Source of the DNA: M30B19 sp041741535
GTDB lineage: Bacteria; Planctomycetota; Planctomycetia; Pirellulales; Pirellulaceae
Length of the DNA stretch: 64,000 nt
Direction: 5' to 3'
NCBI GenBank assembly: GCA_041741535.1
Contig: JBGSJV010000047.1
Location: 1-64,000, forward strand
Made by a program: the position numbers and the translations under genes. A model generated the notes under the pieces. The model saw only the letters and a list, made by a program, of their open reading frames with translations. It made no database searches and was not told the origin of the DNA. Of this stretch, positions 59,995-64,000 are shown piece after piece (position 1 is the first letter of the stretch; each line of letters opens with the position of its first letter).

Positions 59995-61029
59995 TCAAGG
60001 GCGTTCGGGAACGGCGTGTTCACTCAAAAACTTCCATGCGGCTTCGATGGCGGGCCGCAATGGATCAACTTGATAGCCCAGTTCCTGAACGGCTTTTTCA
60101 CTCGAGTAAAAATGCCTCAGTTGCCCCATGCGAACCAAGGCGCTGTTCAAATCGGTTTCACGACCGCGCAGTCGCGTCAAGCAATCACCGATCCAACCGG
60201 CCGCTATAGCAACCACTGGGCCAACTCGCCAACGAGGTGGTCGCGTGCCGGTGACCGCAGCGATCTCGCGAAATAGCTCCGAATACCTGAGGTTATGACC
60301 GCCCAAGATATAGTGCTCACCGGGTGCACCACGCGTGACGGCATTCACAACGGCTTGCGCCACATTGCGGACATCAGCGACACTGCACCCTCCACCTGGA
60401 GCCATGGGTATTTGTCGTTTGGCCACCGCCCAAATCATTTTGCCACTGGACGGTTTCCAATCCCAAGGTCCGAACATAAAGCCTGGGTGGATGACCACGG
60501 CGTTCAGCCCTTGAGTCACCCATTGCTGGACTACCTGTTCGGCGGCTGATTTGGAACGCACGTACGCGGAGGCTGGCTTGGCCGGTCGTCGAACTCCTTC
60601 GGCGACTGGTCGGCCGTCGACGCTATATCCCAAAGTGTCGACGGTGGAAATGTGCACCATACGACAGTTGGCGTTTCTCGCTGCCGCCGCGATCTGATTC
60701 GTCAGTTCGACATTGGCTCCCCACGATTCGTCTTGCCGTTGCCAACCGATGTGAATCAGGGCCGCGGAGTGAATCACGGCGTCGCACTTGGCCAAAAGCT
60801 CATCCCAAGCCGAGGGCGTCCACTTCGTAGGGGGAATCATCGATTGACCTACGTTCGAACGAGAGCCCGGGGTGTCAATTTCAATCTGGACTTGTGTGAC
60901 AGGAACACCGTCCAGGGACCGATCACCTAATTTTCGCACCGGACACACGACTTCATGCCCCGCCGCCACCGCGATGCGAGCAATATTATTGCCCAACAAA
61001 CCCGTCGCTCCGGTCAACACGAACTTCAT
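59995..61029 (-). CDS. NAD(P)-dependent epimerase/dehydratase (extended SDR)
   Basis: 344 aa from the ATG at 61029; a TTG four codons upstream is possible. The Rossmann fingerprint is FVLTGATGLLGNNIARIA. The catalytic motif reads YVRSKSAAE (YxxxK). HSAALIHIG and VIHPGFMFGPWDW are typical of dihydroflavonol-4-reductase-like or 3-beta-HSD-like SDRs. The substrate cannot be assigned. It follows the oxidoreductase gene after 22 bases, so the two are probably one transcript. Confidence 0.9.
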   Translation of the reverse strand: MKFVLTGATGLLGNNIARIAVAAGHEVVCPVRKLGDRSLDGVPVTQVQIEIDTPGSRSNVGQSMIPPTKWTPSAWDELLAKCDAVIHSAALIHIGWQRQDESWGANVELTNQIAAAARNANCRMVHISTVDTLGYSVDGRPVAEGVRRPAKPASAYVRSKSAAEQVVQQWVTQGLNAVVIHPGFMFGPWDWKPSSGKMIWAVAKRQIPMAPGGGCSVADVRNVAQAVVNAVTRGAPGEHYILGGHNLRYSELFREIAAVTGTRPPRWRVGPVVAIAAGWIGDCLTRLRGRETDLNSALVRMGQLRHFYSSEKAVQELGYQVDPLRPAIEAAWKFLSEHAVPERP

Positions 61030-61051
61030 GTTGTGTCTCAATCGTTATAAT

Positions 61052-62341
61052 TTAACTGGTGATATTCCAGCCGTTGCGATACGCGCGTTTCAGAAATTGA
61101 TCAGCCGCTGGAACTCCCGTGGTCATGGCGGCTCCATCCCACGAGATCGTTTTCCCGAACCGATAGGCCACATTACCCAACAAAACGGTTTCGGTCAAAC
61201 GACCCGAGTACGTAAAGTTGCAGGTCGTCGGGCCACCGTTACGACATGCGTTTGTCCATTCCAAATAGTGTCCGACAGAATCGGGAATCGTTGCCTCAGG
61301 CTTTTTGAAGTTCGCAAATTGCTCGCTTGGATACAATTGCCACTGACCATAATCGGCGAACAACGAACCCTTGCTGCCAACAAAGAAGACACCCATTCCT
61401 GGGACCGGAGTGCCATTGATCTGTTGTGGGATCTGGTCGCCGTCGTACCACGTCAACTTCAACTTGCCGTGCTTCTTTGTAGCGGGGAAGTTGTAAACGA
61501 CACTCAAGCCCAAGGGACACGTTTCGGGATGAACGGCGGGTCCGGTTGCGGCAACCTGATCGGGGTACTCGAGCCCCAACGCCCAGAACGGCAAGTCCAT
61601 CAAGTGGCACGCCATATCACCCAAGGTACCGCCACCAAAATCCCACCAACGACGCCAGTTTGCCGCGTGATACCGGTCGGCTGCAAAAGGCCGCTGTGGC
61701 GCACCACCCAACCAAAGGTCCCAATCCAAATGAGCAGGAATGGGGTCAGCCTTTTCCGGACGGTCGCCGCCGCCCCAGCCCTTGCCGACCCACACGTGAA
61801 CCTCCGTCACATCACCGATGGCTCCGCTTTGAATGATCTCGACCACGTCACGATAATTTCGTGTCGCGTGAATTTGGGTGCCCATTTGCGTAGCCACCCC
61901 TTTGGTTTCCGCCAACTTGGCCAGCGTGCGAGCTTCCCACACACTGTGCGTCAAAGGCTTCTCGCAGTAGCAGTGCTTGCCTTGTTCGATTGCCCAATAG
62001 CTGGCATGGAAGTGATGGTGATCCGGTGTGCTCACGACCACTGCGTCAAAATCCTTCGGCCGATCGAGCAACTTGCGGTAGTCCGTCACCTTCTGTGCTT
62101 TGGGATGAGCCTCGGCAGCCTGGTTCAAATAGTTTTGATCCACATCACAGAGGAACGCGATTTCTTCGTGCAGTACACCGCCCAGGTTTTCGGCCGCTCG
62201 ATTGGCGACACCGATAATCGCCATATTCATTTTGTCATTCACCCAACGACTGGCTCGAGCCGTTTGCGTCCAATACCCCCCCAGCGCGAGTCCGGAGGCA
62301 CCAACCACTGACGCTTGCAAAAAACGACGACGATTCAACAT
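61052..62341 (-). CDS. Tat-exported Gfo/Idh/MocA family oxidoreductase
   Basis: 429 aa. Tat signal NRRRFLQASVVGASGLALGG. The Rossmann part gives MAIIGVANRA, FLCDVDQ and VVVSTPDHHH; the EKP motif is YCEKPLTHS. The C-terminal half has the DUF-type motif WDLWLGGAPQRPFAADRYHA and WWDFGGGTLGDMACHLMDLP, common in the large secreted planctomycete group of these enzymes. The substrate is probably a sugar or cyclitol, but no assignment is possible. Confidence 0.93.
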   Translation of the reverse strand: MLNRRRFLQASVVGASGLALGGYWTQTARASRWVNDKMNMAIIGVANRAAENLGGVLHEEIAFLCDVDQNYLNQAAEAHPKAQKVTDYRKLLDRPKDFDAVVVSTPDHHHFHASYWAIEQGKHCYCEKPLTHSVWEARTLAKLAETKGVATQMGTQIHATRNYRDVVEIIQSGAIGDVTEVHVWVGKGWGGGDRPEKADPIPAHLDWDLWLGGAPQRPFAADRYHAANWRRWWDFGGGTLGDMACHLMDLPFWALGLEYPDQVAATGPAVHPETCPLGLSVVYNFPATKKHGKLKLTWYDGDQIPQQINGTPVPGMGVFFVGSKGSLFADYGQWQLYPSEQFANFKKPEATIPDSVGHYLEWTNACRNGGPTTCNFTYSGRLTETVLLGNVAYRFGKTISWDGAAMTTGVPAADQFLKRAYRNGWNITS

Positions 62342-62447
62342 GACAAAGTCCTTAGGAAGGCGGGGAGAACGGCCGGGAAAGTTGGGAAGGGATCATCAAG
62401 GCAAGGCAAACGGCGACAGACCAGGACTGTCCGCACCCGACCCATTA

Positions 62448-63230
62448 TTATCCCACCGCCGCGCGTTGCAACTGGGCCAACGGCACATAAAACTTCAAAT
62501 AGCTACCACCATCCGTGTATTTTTGCCCCCGTTGATGGGGAACCAACACCGTTGCGCGACGCGTGATTCGATTGACCGTTCCCACCATTTGCTCGCCGTT
62601 CAAAGAAAACTTGACTTGATCACCCACGCGGATTCCCAAGTCTTTGCGGGCTTTGTCGACCGGCGTCAACAGTTCATGACTCGACTTGCGATGATCAAAC
62701 AGCCCGTTGGCAATCCGCAAGAATCGCCCGGCCGCACAACTGGAATGAAACCAAACCAACATTTCACAAAGATGGATCATTTCGTGCTCCATCACCCGTT
62801 GCATTGCTTCCAAACGACTTTGGCAACTCAGGCCTGTCACTTGAATGGGGCGCTGGTTCTGAAACGACTCGAACAACAACGTCGATGACAACGCGATCTC
62901 AAATCGAGGCGGTCGATGTTGCGACTTTGGATAATGCCAGCGAGTTGTCTTGCCCCCAGCACTGGTCATCCGCCGCGACACGCGAAACGTCAAACTCGAG
63001 CCCATATTCGCCAAGGCCAAGTCGATTTGTCCGTTAAAAAAAATATCGTCGTACAAATGAAACATCGACTTCAGGTCCTGGACATGCAGCACTTGAAAGT
63101 TTGGATGCTGCATCGTACGACTGGACCGCAACATCGACTGGAAGATGTCCAATTGCCGCCCCAGGATTTGCGCCGCGGGCAACCTGCCCGCGGCTAGTAC
63201 TCTCTCTAATCCAGTCACTCCATCCTCCAT
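62448..63230 (-). CDS. SprT-like zinc metalloprotease-fold protein
   Basis: 260 aa from the ATG at 63230. The centre holds VMEHEMIHLCEMLVWFHSSC, an intact HExxH (HEMIH) site. Upstream, LYDDIFFNGQIDLAL matches the SprT segment (FN-x-x-L). The C-terminus carries a small beta domain (LGIRVGDQVKFSLNGEQMVG, TVNRITRRATVLV). SprT/Spartan-like proteins degrade DNA-protein cross-links in eukaryotes; the bacterial role is unclear. A direct repeat CATGTGATCC (63228-63237, 63242-63251) overlaps the start and could be regulatory. Confidence 0.78.
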   Translation of the reverse strand: MEDGVTGLERVLAAGRLPAAQILGRQLDIFQSMLRSSRTMQHPNFQVLHVQDLKSMFHLYDDIFFNGQIDLALANMGSSLTFRVSRRMTSAGGKTTRWHYPKSQHRPPRFEIALSSTLLFESFQNQRPIQVTGLSCQSRLEAMQRVMEHEMIHLCEMLVWFHSSCAAGRFLRIANGLFDHRKSSHELLTPVDKARKDLGIRVGDQVKFSLNGEQMVGTVNRITRRATVLVPHQRGQKYTDGGSYLKFYVPLAQLQRAAVG

Positions 63231-63385
63231 GTGATCCCGATCATGTGATCCGACGAGGCCGGTTCGCCCGCAGTGCCATTGCTTTCTTCCCTTGTCGTCC
63301 TGTGCTATTCTAGTCGAAACGCACCCGAGAGAGTCAACAGGGAAAAAAACGTCAGCGCACCCTAACTTTTGAGCGGAATGGAACA

Positions 63386-64000
63386 ATGGATTGGGCGCCA
63401 ATCGGCTTTTTCGTCATCGTGGTTCTGGTAATCTTGGGAGTCGTTATCGGCGCGATCATCGCCGACAAACGACGCACGGAAGCCATCAAACAATTGGCCG
63501 ATTCGCTGGGGCTCGCGTTTCAGCAACAGACCAGCGTCGAACAATTGGAGATGTTCAAGCAGATTTCTTACTTCAGTCAGGGTCGCAGTCATCAAATTCG
63601 AAACCTCCTGTCCGGCAGCACCGATGTTACGGCGATCTACATCTTGGACTTCCATTACACCGTCGGTTCTGGAAAGAATTCCTCAACCAAGCGACAGACG
63701 GTGGTAGCGCTCGCTTCAAATGAACTAGAGGTTCCCGGCTTCGACTTGGCACCGGAATCGATTTTTTCACGGTTCACCGAATGGTTTGGAGTTCAGGACA
63801 TTGACTTCGAAAGTCATCCGGAGTTCTCCGACAAATTTATACTACAGGCTACCGATGAGGAGGCCGTTCGTCGCTTCTTGGATCGCCCGTTGTTGGACTT
63901 CCTGATTCAAAAACCAGACATCTATCTGAACGTGCGAAGAGGCTTCCTCTGTGTCTATCGGCCGGATCAATTGGCCGCACCGGAAAAATGGAAGGAACGC
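63386..64000 (+). CDS. Membrane protein, unknown family, 3' end beyond window
   Basis: 205 codons are present and the frame is open at the window edge. The start ATG at 63386 has GGAATGG upstream. The N-terminal helix is IGFFVIVVLVILGVVIGAII. The cytosolic or external part has KQLADSLGLAFQQQ and TAIYILDFHYTVGSGKNSST, then ESIFSRFTEWFGVQDIDF and PEFSDKFILQATDEEAVRRF, a pattern seen in DUF3137-like or uncharacterised membrane proteins. It is divergent from the SprT-like gene. Confidence 0.78.
   Translation, partial: MDWAPIGFFVIVVLVILGVVIGAIIADKRRTEAIKQLADSLGLAFQQQTSVEQLEMFKQISYFSQGRSHQIRNLLSGSTDVTAIYILDFHYTVGSGKNSSTKRQTVVALASNELEVPGFDLAPESIFSRFTEWFGVQDIDFESHPEFSDKFILQATDEEAVRRFLDRPLLDFLIQKPDIYLNVRRGFLCVYRPDQLAAPEKWKER

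Overview
The window looks like chromosomal DNA of a planctomycete, most likely Pirellulales-like. The evidence is the family content: a DUF1559 prepilin-like protein, a Tat-exported DUF1501 protein, a Tat-exported Gfo/Idh/MocA oxidoreductase, a secreted type I sulfatase, an ECF sigma factor beside a WD40-fused Ser/Thr kinase, and several giant low-complexity secreted proteins. GTG and TTG starts are common. No rRNA, tRNA or CRISPR array was recognised. All family calls are made by eye, without database searches.

Layout. 1-3850 (minus): 3'-truncated DUF1559 gene, then a translation/replication operon rplY-pth-rpsF-ssb-rplI that lacks the usual rpsR. 4029-9301 (plus): lone GroES-like protein, tpiA, secG, yicC-gmk-rpoZ, a 32-bp-period hairpin array, and two membrane proteins. 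9313-24823 (all minus): an accessory block, in transcription order ECF sigma factor, small exported protein, kinase-WD40, cohesin+dockerin protein, membrane-anchored cohesin-like protein, 942-aa low-complexity secreted protein, and a PDZ-Sel1-Tsp fusion whose protease catalytic dyad is replaced. 25395-35888: sulfatase; then DUF1501-coaX-MnmE-like GTPase-cutC (minus); a secreted protein; metG. 36271-49199: two large polytopic membrane proteins, mcsA-mcsB, sdaA, a BRCT/MerR/TPR fusion coupled to mgtE, and a type II topoisomerase A subunit. 49472-54342: two small secreted proteins and a zinc-ribbon / M48-like pseudoprotease / acidic protein set. 54441-55968: a RAYT-type Y1 transposase flanked by inverted ends. 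55993-64000: a Gly/Cys-tailed membrane protein with a GRDP-like partner, PadR with a membrane partner, an SDR, an oxidoreductase, a SprT-like protein and a 3'-truncated membrane protein.

A ~100-bp palindromic element occurs four times between genes (24971, 28801, 36093, 44024), in both orientations. The most unusual content is the 9.3-24.8 kb block, which combines signalling (sigma factor, kinase) with cohesin/dockerin-type surface scaffolding and a pseudoprotease. A second pseudoprotease (M48-like, HE replaced by RQ) and an MnmE-like GTPase without the catalytic C-terminal cysteine also stand out. That the 9.3-24.8 kb genes work together is inferred only from common orientation and adjacency.
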